Assembly: GCA_964397995.1 (NCBI GenBank)
Contig: CAYNLG010000004.1
Span: 1-64,000, forward strand
Reading direction: 5' to 3'
Length of the DNA: 64,000 nt
DNA from: CAYNLG01 sp964397995
Lineage (GTDB): Bacteria > Planctomycetota > Phycisphaerae > FEN-1346
Below, piece by piece: positions 33,068 through 42,167 of this stretch. A program made the translations under genes and the position numbers. The notes beneath the pieces are model-generated. The model searched no databases and was not told the origin of the DNA. It saw only the letters and a program-made list of their open reading frames with translations. Numbering within the stretch: the stretch's first letter is position 1; each line of letters begins with the position of its first letter.

Positions 33068-34029
33068 GCGACCGGGCTCTTTTCGGGGACGAGGAGCGGC
33101 GTACCGACTTCGACGGCATACCCGTTGACGAGGTCGGCGGCGGCCATGGACCGCTTGCCGCTCGGGCACACGGTGATGAGGCGAACGGCCCCGTCGGCGG
33201 TGGCGACCTCCAGGCCCTCGGGGCCGATGGCCGTGACGTGCCCGGCCGGACCCCGCACCGACCCGCGGCGGGCCTCCTCGATGACGAGGCGCAGGTCGCC
33301 CTTGCGGCGACCGCCCGGCAAATAGGTGTAGGCCCCCGGCCAGGGCGTCAGGCCACGTATCTGGTTGTACACCGCCTCCGTGGGGCGTTCCCAGCGGACC
33401 AGGCCGTCGGTCTTCTTCAGCTTCGGCGCGTAGGTGGCCTGAGTGGGGTTCTGGTGGCGGCGGCCGACCTCATCCAAGGCGAGTTCACGGACCACCTCCG
33501 TGACGACGCGGGCCCCGAGGCGGGCAAGCCGGTCGTGCAGCCGGCCGGCGGTCTCGTCCGGGCCGATGGCCGTCGCCCGCTGGCTGAGGATATCGCCGGC
33601 ATCGATCTCGGCGGCCATCTCGATGACCGAGAGGCCCGTTTCGGTCTCACCGTTCACAATGGCGTGGTTGACGGGGGCGGCCCCGCGGTACTTGGGCAAG
33701 AGCGACCCGTGGAGGTTGATCGCGCCGTGCGGCGCCAGCTCCAGCAGCGCCGGCCGCAGCTTCTCCCCGTACGCGATGCAGAGCAGCAGGTCCGGAGCCA
33801 GCCGGCGAAGGCGCCCGAGGACGGCCGGGGCGTTCACGTCATCGGGTTGGGCCAGGGGCAGGTCCTTGTCCAGAGCGTACCGCTTGATGGGCCCCGCCCG
33901 GAGCCGGCGCCCGCGCCCGGCAGGCCGGTCCGGCTGGGTGATGACCAGGGCGATGTCCTGGCCCCCCTCGACCAAGGCGCGAAGCGTGGGCAGGCCGAAG
34001 TCGCTGGTCCCCAGGAAGACGATGCGCAT
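33064..34029 (-). CDS. fmt: Methionyl-tRNA formyltransferase
   Basis: A 321-residue enzyme that formylates initiator Met-tRNA with 10-formyltetrahydrofolate. Catalytic residues known from E. coli can be placed: Asn105, His107 (INLHGSLLPKYRG) and Asp143 (AEIDAGDI). The C-terminal OB-like tRNA-binding domain spans about 205-315, with GLTPWPGAYTYLPG. The ATG at 34029 is 16 bases after the def stop. The frame is open further upstream inside def, but homology begins with MRIVFLGTSDFG. Second gene of the def-fmt-DUF116-rsmB-CDF operon. Confidence 0.96.
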   Translation of the reverse strand: MRIVFLGTSDFGLPTLRALVEGGQDIALVITQPDRPAGRGRRLRAGPIKRYALDKDLPLAQPDDVNAPAVLGRLRRLAPDLLLCIAYGEKLRPALLELAPHGAINLHGSLLPKYRGAAPVNHAIVNGETETGLSVIEMAAEIDAGDILSQRATAIGPDETAGRLHDRLARLGARVVTEVVRELALDEVGRRHQNPTQATYAPKLKKTDGLVRWERPTEAVYNQIRGLTPWPGAYTYLPGGRRKGDLRLVIEEARRGSVRGPAGHVTAIGPEGLEVATADGAVRLITVCPSGKRSMAAADLVNGYAVEVGTPLLVPEKSPVA

Positions 34030-34045
34030 GCCGGTCCCCGGCGCG

Positions 34046-34582
34046 CTAGGCGCGATTGGGCGGGGCGACCTCCGCGCCCGCGTGGTGTTCCTCGTACCGG
34101 CGCTGCAACTCAGCCAGCCGCCGCCGGTTCGCCATTCGCTGCATGGTGGACATGCGGTTGACCAGAAGGCGGCCGTCGAGGTGATCGAGCTCGTGCTGGA
34201 CGGCCCGGGCCAACAGGCCCTCGGCCTCCATCTCGTGGGAGCGGCCCTCCACGTCCTGGTATCGGACGCGGAGGCGGGCGTGGCGGCCGACGCGGACGTA
34301 GATACCCGGGAAGCTGAGGCACCCCTCATCCTCGGTCATCCAGCCGTCCGTTTCCGTGATCTCGGGGTTGACGAGGACGGTCTCGTGGCCGGGCTCGCCG
34401 TCGGGGGAGACGATGCAGAGGCGCACGCTCTCGCCCACCTGGGGGGCGGCCAGGCCCAGCCCACGGTTCTCGTGCATGCTGCGCACCATGGCCGACGCCA
34501 AGTCCGCCAGGCCGGCGTCGAAGGCCTCGACCACCGGGCACGGCTCGCGCAACACGGGGTCCGGATACACACGAATGTCCAC
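34046..34582 (-). CDS. def: Peptide deformylase
   Basis: A 178-residue metallohydrolase that removes the formyl group from new proteins. The three motifs are GLGLAAPQVG (41-50), EGCLS (86-90) and QHELDH (129-134); the metal is held by Cys88, His130 and His134, and Glu131 is catalytic. The GTG at 34582 is preferred because AAGGAG lies 8 bases upstream; another GTG three codons earlier would overlap that ribosome binding site. It opens the minus-strand operon. The C-terminal tail past residue 155 is basic and longer than in E. coli. Confidence 0.95.
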   Translation of the reverse strand: MDIRVYPDPVLREPCPVVEAFDAGLADLASAMVRSMHENRGLGLAAPQVGESVRLCIVSPDGEPGHETVLVNPEITETDGWMTEDEGCLSFPGIYVRVGRHARLRVRYQDVEGRSHEMEAEGLLARAVQHELDHLDGRLLVNRMSTMQRMANRRRLAELQRRYEEHHAGAEVAPPNRA

Positions 34583-34676
34583 GTCGCTCACTCCTTGCAG
34601 CCAACCACGTATCCCATTATAGGGCGTCCCGCGGCCGCCTACAAGGCCGAATGGCCGGCGCCGGGCGGGCGGCGGC

Positions 34677-34698
34677 GGGGCCTCCGAGGCCCCTTTTT
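34677..34698 (+). terminator. Rho-independent terminator on the plus strand
   Basis: GGGGCCT (34677-34683), loop CCG, AGGCCCC (34687-34693) and five T residues (34694-34698) form a textbook terminator. No plus-strand gene ends nearby, so it may stop antisense transcripts crossing the def-fmt operon, or end a small RNA. It lies directly before the -35 box of the next promoter. Confidence 0.55.
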
Positions 34699-34701
34699 GG
34701 G

Positions 34702-34729
34702 TTGACAGTCGGCAGGCGTTCCCTAAACT
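34702..34729 (+). promoter_or_regulatory. Sigma-70 type promoter (TTGACA-N16-TAAACT)
   Basis: A perfect -35 TTGACA is at 34702-34707 and TAAACT at 34724-34729, spaced 16 bases. It drives the TPR protein gene, whose start lies 77 bases downstream, and perhaps rpsT and aroDE. Confidence 0.65.
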
Positions 34730-34806
34730 GGGGGGTCTTGGGTGAGGGGTTCCATGCGCCCGTGGCGCGGCCCGAAGGCCGACCGCCGGCGAGGAGGCAC
34801 GCGAGG

Positions 34807-36288
34807 GTGGCCGAAGCCGAGAAAAAGCAAGCCGACGCGAATGCGGGAGCCGCGAAGGGCAAGACGCAGGAGGAGGCTGCCCAACCGGCCGCGCCCATCG
34901 AACTGCCGCCCGAGGTCAAGGCCATGGCCGATGGCTGCTTCCAGAGCGCCGAGCAGGCCGCGATGCGCGGCAACCTCGACTACGCCCTCACGCTGTACCT
35001 GGAAGGGCTCCGGTACAACCCGCGGGACATCGAACAGGGGCACCAGGGCCTCCGGGACACCTCCCTGAAGCGGGCCGGCCAAGGCAAAGGCGCGGGCCTC
35101 GGCGCCATGATCAGCCAGGCCAAGGGCGCCATCAGCCAGATGCTCGGCCGCACCAAGGACGCCATGCTCGCCATGGAAGGCGCGCTGGCGAAGGACCCGC
35201 ACAACGTCACGCTGCTCACGCAGTTGATGCAGACGGCGCGGCGTCTGAACTTCACGGACCTGGCGATCTGGTTCGGCGAGTTGGCGGCCGAGGAGGCCCA
35301 GCGCGGCCCGAAGAAGCCGCCCAAACAGATCTTCACGACCTTGGCCGACCTGTACGAGGGCCAGGAACGGTTTGCTGACGCCGTCAACGCCCTGAGCCAG
35401 GCCGTCAAGATCGACCCCTCCGACCGGCTTCTCGACAAGCGGGCCAGGGACCTCTCGGCGGCCGCCAGCATCCAGCAGGGCAAGCTGGAGAGCGTCTCCG
35501 ACTTCCACGACATGATCCGCGACAAACGGACGGCGGCGGCGAGCGCGACCCAGCAGGTCGTCCGCACGCGCGAGCAGCTTGACGCCCAGTTCGAGGAGCT
35601 CAAAGCCGCCCACGAAGCCGACCCGGAGAACGCCGTCAAGATCCAGGCCCTGGCGGAGTGCGAGTGGCGGCGCGGTAACCTGGACCGCTGCTTCGAGCTG
35701 CTGAAGCAGGCCCAATCGAAGTCCGGCGAGTACCGGTACAAGGCCCGGGCTGACGACATCCGCATGGCGGAGTTGCGCCGGAAGATCCGCGAGATCGACG
35801 AGCAACTCCAGACCGAGCCGGACCGCGAGGACCTGAAGGCCACCCGCGCCAAGCTCATCGAGCAGCGCGACGAGCGCGAGCTGCGGATCTACCGCGAGCG
35901 GCAGGACCAGTACCCGACGGACCTGGAGATCCGCTTCGAGCTCGGCATGCGGGAGTACCGCAACGGACTGTTCGACGAAGCGATCGTTTCGTTCCAGCAG
36001 GCGACGCGTGACCCGAAGCGGCGGATCCTGGCCCTGAACATGCTCGGCCGCACCTTCTTCGGCAAGAACCTGTACGAGGAGGCGCAGGGCCAGTTCGAGC
36101 AGGCGATCCAACAGTACGAACTGGCGGGCGACCCCCTCGGGAAGGAACTCCGGTACAACTTGGCTCTAACGCTCGAGGCGCAGGGCAAGCAGAACGAAGC
36201 CATCGAGTGGTACAGCGATATCGTCCAGCAGGACTACCAGTACCGCGACGCCGCCAAGCGCCTCGAGGCGCTCCGCAAGGCGTCCTAG
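34807..36288 (+). CDS. Tetratricopeptide-repeat protein
   Basis: A 493-residue, highly charged helical protein with no signal peptide. TPR-like pairs are visible at about residues 45-75 (AMRGNLDYALTLYLEGL), 165-200 (LADLYEGQERFADAVNALSQA) and 370-480 (FELGMREYRNGLFDEAIVSF, then YNLALTLEAQGKQNEAIEWY). The middle (about 250-370) is probably coiled coil, with many Glu/Arg/Gln. TPR proteins are scaffolds; the partner is unknown. The GTG at 34807 was chosen because GAGGAGG (34791-34797) lies nine bases upstream. rpsT begins 33 bases after the stop. Confidence 0.85.
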   Translation: MAEAEKKQADANAGAAKGKTQEEAAQPAAPIELPPEVKAMADGCFQSAEQAAMRGNLDYALTLYLEGLRYNPRDIEQGHQGLRDTSLKRAGQGKGAGLGAMISQAKGAISQMLGRTKDAMLAMEGALAKDPHNVTLLTQLMQTARRLNFTDLAIWFGELAAEEAQRGPKKPPKQIFTTLADLYEGQERFADAVNALSQAVKIDPSDRLLDKRARDLSAAASIQQGKLESVSDFHDMIRDKRTAAASATQQVVRTREQLDAQFEELKAAHEADPENAVKIQALAECEWRRGNLDRCFELLKQAQSKSGEYRYKARADDIRMAELRRKIREIDEQLQTEPDREDLKATRAKLIEQRDERELRIYRERQDQYPTDLEIRFELGMREYRNGLFDEAIVSFQQATRDPKRRILALNMLGRTFFGKNLYEEAQGQFEQAIQQYELAGDPLGKELRYNLALTLEAQGKQNEAIEWYSDIVQQDYQYRDAAKRLEALRKAS

Positions 36289-36321
36289 CCGCCCGCCGAC
36301 CAGGCAAGGAGACGCATCCGC

Positions 36322-36606
36322 ATGCCGCACTCGCTGTCAGCCGCCAAACGCGTCCGGCAGAACGCCCGGCGCCGCGCCCGGAACCGGGCGATCAAGAGCC
36401 GTCTGCACACCGCCGGTCGCCGGTTCGATGAAGCCGTTGACGCCGGCGACGTCGAGGCCGCGCGCGATCGCTTCCGCGAGGTCCAGAGGCTGCTCCACCG
36501 CGCTGCCGCCAACGGGCCGCTCCACCGCAACACCGTGGCCCGGACCATCAGCCGCATGCAGCGGGCTCTGGACCGGATGACGGGCGGGGCCGACGCCGCG
36601 GCCTGA
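36322..36606 (+). CDS. rpsT: 30S ribosomal protein S20
   Basis: A 94-residue basic helical protein that binds 16S rRNA early in assembly of the small ribosomal subunit. Family features are the N-terminal SLSAAKRVRQNARRRARNRA, AIKSRLHT, and a C-terminal helix LLHRAAANGPLHRNTVAR. AAGGAG is ten bases before the ATG. It lies between the TPR gene and aroDE with short gaps. S20 often regulates its own translation, but nothing in the leader shows this here. Confidence 0.95.
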   Translation: MPHSLSAAKRVRQNARRRARNRAIKSRLHTAGRRFDEAVDAGDVEAARDRFREVQRLLHRAAANGPLHRNTVARTISRMQRALDRMTGGADAAA

Positions 36607-36617
36607 TCGCGTTTGCC

Positions 36618-38135
36618 GTGACCGACCGGCGCCGCCACACGGGACGCCGGTCGCAGTCTGCGCCGCGGGGGGAGCCGCCTGTGCTCTGCGTCAGCCTGAT
36701 GCCCGCCTCGACCGAGGCCGCCCGCGCCGGGCTCGCCAAGGCCGCACGCCTCGCGGACCTGGCCGAGATCCGCCTCGACGCGATGGCTGAATGCGACCTG
36801 GAGCGGGTGCTGCGCGACCGCCCCTGCCCCGTGATCGTGACGCACCGGCCCGTCCGCGAGGGCGGCCGGTACGACGGCCCGGAGGCGCCGCGCCTGGCCG
36901 CCCTCCGCCGCGCCGCCGATCTCGGTGCCGAGTACGTCGACGTCGAGCACGACGCCATCGGCGAACTCGGGCCGGTCGCCGCCCGGGTCATCGTCAGCCG
37001 CCACGACACCGAAGGCACCCCAGGCGACCTCCGGGCGGTCTACGACGGCCTGTGCCGCCTCGGGGCCGACGTCGTCAAGGTGGCCGTCACGGCAACGCAT
37101 ATCCTGGACGCGGCGGCGGTGCTGGAACTCCTGCGGGACGCCCGGCAGCCGACGATCGCCCTGGCGATGGGCGAGCGGGGACTGCTGACGCGGGTCCTCG
37201 CGCCGAAGTTCGGGGCGGTCCTGACGTTCGCCTCCCTCGGCGACGAGGCCGAAGCCGCCCCGGGACAGGTCTCGGCCGCCCGCATGCGCGACCTGTACCG
37301 CATCGACCGCCTGGGACCGGCCACGCGGGTCTTCGGCGTCATGGCCGACCCGGTCGGCCACAGCCTGAGCCCCGCCATCCACAACGCCGCCTTCGCCGAG
37401 ACCGGCCTCGACGCCGTCTATCTGCCCCTCTGGGTCGAGGGCGACCCGACGGCGTTCGTCCGGGCGATGCGGCCGTTCGGGGTCGACGGCTACAGCGTCA
37501 CCATCCCGCACAAGCAGACCGTGATGCCCGTGCTGGACGAGATCGAGCCGATCGCGCGGCGGATCGGGGCGGTCAACACGGTCCACCGCCTGCCGGACGG
37601 GCGACTCGTCGGCTCGAACACGGACTGGTCGGCCGGCATCGCGTCCCTGGAGGCGGCCCTCGGCGAAGAGGGGCTGGAAGGCAAGCAAGCGGTCCAACTC
37701 GGCGCGGGCGGCGTCGGACGGGCCATGGCCTTCGGCCTGCGCCAGCGCGGGGCGAACGTCGTCCTGGCCGACGTCGACCCCACGCGGGCCGAGGCGTTGG
37801 CCGAGGAAATCGATGCTGAGGCCGCGCCCCTGGAGGCCCTGCCCTACGAGGAGGCCGACCTCGTCCTCAACTGCACCCCCGTCGGCATGCACCCGAACGA
37901 GGACGCCACCCCCGTCCGGGCCGACCGCCTTCGCGAAGGCCAAGTCGTCTACGACGCGGTCTACAATCCGCTGGAGACGCGGCTGACCCGCGAAGCCCGC
38001 GACGCCGGGTGCCGCACCGTCCCCGGCATTGATCACTTCGTGCGGCAGGCGGTCGAGCAGTTCGAACTGTGGACGGGCGAGACGGCGCCCGTCGAGACGA
38101 TGCGGCAGGTGGTGGTGAACGCCCTTTCGGGGTAG
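36618..38135 (+). CDS. aroDE: Fused 3-dehydroquinate dehydratase / shikimate dehydrogenase
   Basis: A 505-residue bifunctional enzyme for steps three and four of the shikimate pathway to aromatic amino acids. The N-terminal half (about 20-225) is a type I dehydroquinate dehydratase, with the Schiff-base lysine in ADVVKVAVTA and the catalytic His in VSRHDT. The C-terminal half (about 235-500) is shikimate dehydrogenase: GHSLSPAIHNAAF, TIPHK, NTD and the NADP loop LGAGGVGRAMA. The fusion is known from plants and some bacteria. The GTG at 36618 is the start of the open frame; the first 20 residues are poorly conserved, so a slightly later start is possible. Confidence 0.93.
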   Translation: MTDRRRHTGRRSQSAPRGEPPVLCVSLMPASTEAARAGLAKAARLADLAEIRLDAMAECDLERVLRDRPCPVIVTHRPVREGGRYDGPEAPRLAALRRAADLGAEYVDVEHDAIGELGPVAARVIVSRHDTEGTPGDLRAVYDGLCRLGADVVKVAVTATHILDAAAVLELLRDARQPTIALAMGERGLLTRVLAPKFGAVLTFASLGDEAEAAPGQVSAARMRDLYRIDRLGPATRVFGVMADPVGHSLSPAIHNAAFAETGLDAVYLPLWVEGDPTAFVRAMRPFGVDGYSVTIPHKQTVMPVLDEIEPIARRIGAVNTVHRLPDGRLVGSNTDWSAGIASLEAALGEEGLEGKQAVQLGAGGVGRAMAFGLRQRGANVVLADVDPTRAEALAEEIDAEAAPLEALPYEEADLVLNCTPVGMHPNEDATPVRADRLREGQVVYDAVYNPLETRLTREARDAGCRTVPGIDHFVRQAVEQFELWTGETAPVETMRQVVVNALSG

Positions 38136-38150
38136 CCCCGCGGACCGGGT

Positions 38151-39362
<1,212 letters not shown>

Positions 39363-39512
39363 GGGCACGTCTCCTCGCTCGGGTGAAGAAGCGGACAGGC
39401 TGCCGCGCCATCCCATGCCATGCGGCGATCGGTCAACTGCCGCGGGTCGCGCAGCCTGTCCGCCCCATGCGTCGTCTATCGCCGCGGACCGGGCGGGCCC
39501 GGTTCGTCGGCC

Positions 39513-41048
39513 TCAGTGCGTCATCGCGTGGACCAGGACGTTGATGCCCAGCCGCAGCGCGTCGTCGCCCTCCACGCCCCGGGCGTACGGGTTCGGCGCC
39601 CCGGACCAGCCGTTCACCAGGCCGTACCGCGAGTAGATGACCCGGAGCTGGTTCTCCAGTGGGATGCCCTCCAGCGGCGGACGCGCCAGGCCCGGGTGCT
39701 CGTGCTCGACGAGCGGCGTATAATGGACCTCGCGGATCGGATACACGCTCGCGTAGACCGGGTGCTCGGCCGGCAGCGGCGCGAGGTCCCGGTCGGGCAG
39801 GACCCGCTTGATCTCCCGCCGGAACGCCTGGTCGAAACCCTCCCGGCCGCAACACGCGTTCGCAAACAGCACGCCGCCCGCCGCCAGGTACCGCCGCAGG
39901 TTCGCCACCTCTTCGGCCTTGAGGGTGAAGTCTTCGTGGCCCGTCATGTACAGGATCGGATGGGCGAAGGCGTCGATGTGCGTGAGGTCCACGTTCTCCT
40001 TGCTGAACTTGACCTCCACGGTGGTGTTCTCGGCCAGGTGCTTCAGCAGCACCGCGAGGCTCGTCGGTTGGGTGTCCCAGTCGCCGTCGTGGACGACCTG
40101 GGCGATGACGAGCTGGTCGCGCGTCGGGTCGCCCGCCTGGTGATAGACCCGCTCGGTGCTGAGGAAGCGGCCCAGCTCGTACGTGGCCAGGCAATAGGTC
40201 ATGATGTTGGCGCCGAGGTTCCGGGCGTCGCGCGGCACGACGCGGCGGCCGTGCGGATGGATGTGGCCGTCCCAGCCGCACGAACAGTCGTATCCGCCCG
40301 TGTAGATGACGGCGGCGCGGCACCCGATGCCGGAGGCCTCGAGGACGGGCCGGTCGCGCCACAGCTTCTTGGCCTCCATGTACTCGACCGAGGCAATCTG
40401 ATAGAAGGACGAGTAGAGCGGGTGGTCCTTCGCGATCGGCTTCAGCGGGCGCCGCGGAAAGAGCTCGGCCACCAGCGCGCGGAAGGCCTTGTCGAAGTCC
40501 GGTGTCCCGCAGCAGGCGTCGCCCAGGATCGTCCCGCCGTCGACGCAGAACTGCCGCAGCTTCGGCAGGAGCGTCGGGTGGAGCGAGAAGCCGTCGTGCC
40601 CCGTGAAGTACAGAATCGGCAGCTCGGTCGGATTGTACGAGAACTCCGGCAGGGCCGTGTCCACCGTCCGGTACCGGATGTCGAGTTGCCGGTTCGTCCA
40701 ATGCAGCAGGTGCCGCATGTCCGACGGGTCGGTCATCCAGTCGCGGTAGGCGTACCGCTGGCCGTCCTTGGTCTCCCACTTGACGTCACCGAGGATGACC
40801 TTGCCGACGAGGGCGGGCGGACTGGGCTGGCGCTTCTTCTCGGACCGCCTCAGGGGCGTCGCCGGTAGCGGCAGCGGCGGGAACGACTCGGCGGCCGTGC
40901 GGCGCTGGGGCGCGGCCTGCGGCGGCGGGCCGCACGTCCGCGGTTCGGCCAGGGCCTCGCCCAGCATCAGTTCCAGGGCCGACCCGCCGGCCACGGCAGC
41001 CACCACCGGCCGCATCACCCCGCCCTTCAGGAAGTCGCGGCGTTTCAT
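39513..41048 (-). CDS. Exported protein with two DUF4159 domains
   Basis: A 511-residue protein with a twin-arginine-type signal (KRRDFLKGG, then a hydrophobic stretch ending near residue 35 with ALA). It holds two related DUF4159 domains at about 80-275 and 295-510. The repeats are visible in LPILYFTGHDGFSLHP with GDACCGTPDFDKAF, and HPILYMTGHEDFTLKA with NACCGREGFDQAF. DUF4159 has a glutamine-amidotransferase-like fold with no known activity; each copy has a conserved CC pair. GGAGGAG precedes the ATG at 41048. The moxR gene follows after 150 bases. Confidence 0.86.
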   Translation of the reverse strand: MKRRDFLKGGVMRPVVAAVAGGSALELMLGEALAEPRTCGPPPQAAPQRRTAAESFPPLPLPATPLRRSEKKRQPSPPALVGKVILGDVKWETKDGQRYAYRDWMTDPSDMRHLLHWTNRQLDIRYRTVDTALPEFSYNPTELPILYFTGHDGFSLHPTLLPKLRQFCVDGGTILGDACCGTPDFDKAFRALVAELFPRRPLKPIAKDHPLYSSFYQIASVEYMEAKKLWRDRPVLEASGIGCRAAVIYTGGYDCSCGWDGHIHPHGRRVVPRDARNLGANIMTYCLATYELGRFLSTERVYHQAGDPTRDQLVIAQVVHDGDWDTQPTSLAVLLKHLAENTTVEVKFSKENVDLTHIDAFAHPILYMTGHEDFTLKAEEVANLRRYLAAGGVLFANACCGREGFDQAFRREIKRVLPDRDLAPLPAEHPVYASVYPIREVHYTPLVEHEHPGLARPPLEGIPLENQLRVIYSRYGLVNGWSGAPNPYARGVEGDDALRLGINVLVHAMTH

Positions 41049-41220
41049 GGACTCCTCCCGGCCGGCCCCGGGCCGGCACTCTGAGGACGTCTCCCCACGC
41101 TTAAATCGGCCGTCTGCAAGGCCGGTAGCGTGCAAAATCGCCCGCCTCACGGTGTATTATAGCCCAAGAACGCCCGGGCGTGCCGGGAAAACCCGGGCCG
41201 GCCCGGCCACGCCACATGCG

Positions 41221-41260
41221 AAAAAGCGGAGCCGGATCGGCCCCGCGCCGGTCCGGCTCC
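41221..41260 (-). terminator. Rho-independent terminator of the FlgM-like gene
   Basis: On the minus strand, GGAGCCGGA and TCCGGCTCC (plus-strand 41252-41260 and 41228-41236) form a nine-base-pair stem followed by GCTTTTT. It begins 52 bases after the stop of the small FlgM-like gene and should separate it from the DUF4159 gene. Confidence 0.75.
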
Positions 41261-41311
41261 CTGCCCGACTGCCAACGTCCTGCGACTCAGTGACTCATCA
41301 AGCGGGCTCGC

Positions 41312-41563
41312 CTAAAGCCCGAGTTCCTCCATCAGGCGTCGCGCCGTGCCTTCGATCCGCTCCGGGGTCTCGAACTCGCCCCGCGCGATCAGTTCACGCA
41401 TCTCCTGGACCTTCTCGAAGCGGATGTCCGGAAGGCGGCGCACCTTGGCCAGCAGCTCCAGTTGTTCGGCCATGTCCGGCTCGCCCAGCGTCATGGGCGG
41501 CGGCTCGCGGACCGGCTCCGGCTGGCATCCGTGCGGCATCAGTTTTCTGTCGAGCGAATTCAT
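41312..41563 (-). CDS. Small FlgM-like (anti-sigma-28) protein
   Basis: An 83-residue protein. Its C-terminal half (LPDIRFEKVQEMRELIARGEFETPERIEGTARRLMEEL) matches the pattern of FlgM, the inhibitor of flagellar sigma-28: a helix with KVxxxR, then GxY/F and a final LxxEL helix. The N-terminal half is polar and probably unfolded, as in FlgM. No flagellar genes are in the window, so the target is uncertain. AGGAG is five bases before the ATG at 41563. It has its own terminator and stands alone, next to a long gene-free region. Confidence 0.68.
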   Translation of the reverse strand: MNSLDRKLMPHGCQPEPVREPPPMTLGEPDMAEQLELLAKVRRLPDIRFEKVQEMRELIARGEFETPERIEGTARRLMEELGL

Positions 41564-42167
41564 GTCAACTCCTGCCTGCCTATCGGCCACGAACGCGGCG
41601 ACGTTCGTCCGCCTGCTGCCCGGTCGGCTGAGGCGTGGGTCACCGGCCTGTCCGGGTCAGCCCCTTGGTTCCCCGAGCACCTCTCGCGGCTTCCCCTGTC
41701 GGTGCCCCGGTTCAGTAATCGTATCGGCGGTGCGACGGGCGGCCTTGAGAATCTCGCTCGCAGCCCACTAGAACGCTAAGCCATTTCCTGCAAAGAACTT
41801 AGAGCAATACAGCGAGAGCCCCATCAGGAATTCCCGGAGAATTCTGAAGCCGCATTTCCGCCATTTTGGTTCGCCTTGTTCCCTAGATTCCCGCAATCCC
41901 CGAAACCCCCTATCTTAACACCCCCTGCCACCCCCTGGCGGCCACGCCACGATTCCCACTTTGCGGTAGTCAGCGGGCACGTTTGCCGGTATCATCGCGG
42001 CCCCCGTTCGTCGGCCGGCCTCGGTCGCGGCGCGAGGCGCGGCAGGAGCCCTGCATTTTCGGGCCGCCCGATGCGTACAATGGGGTGGACGCGGCCGGAC
42101 GTGGCCGCAATTGAGACCGACGTGGGCAGGCGGCCCGAGGGCCGTACAGGACGGAAGTGAGGCTGGT
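41564..42167. other. Gene-free region of about 600 bases, AT-richer than its surroundings
   Basis: No reading frame here looks like a protein on either strand. The stretch 41770-41930 is clearly less GC-rich than the rest of the window and holds a GAATTC-CCGGA-GAATTC inverted repeat (41828-41844). A -10-like TACAAT lies at 42076-42081, upstream of the DUF1570 gene. The region presumably carries divergent promoters for the FlgM-like and DUF1570 genes, and could hide a small RNA. I could not identify one. Confidence 0.55.

Noticed and set aside
41828..41844. GAATTC-CCGGA-GAATTC inverted repeat
   Set aside because: Six-base arms in a gene-free stretch are not enough to call a regulatory site without comparison to relatives.
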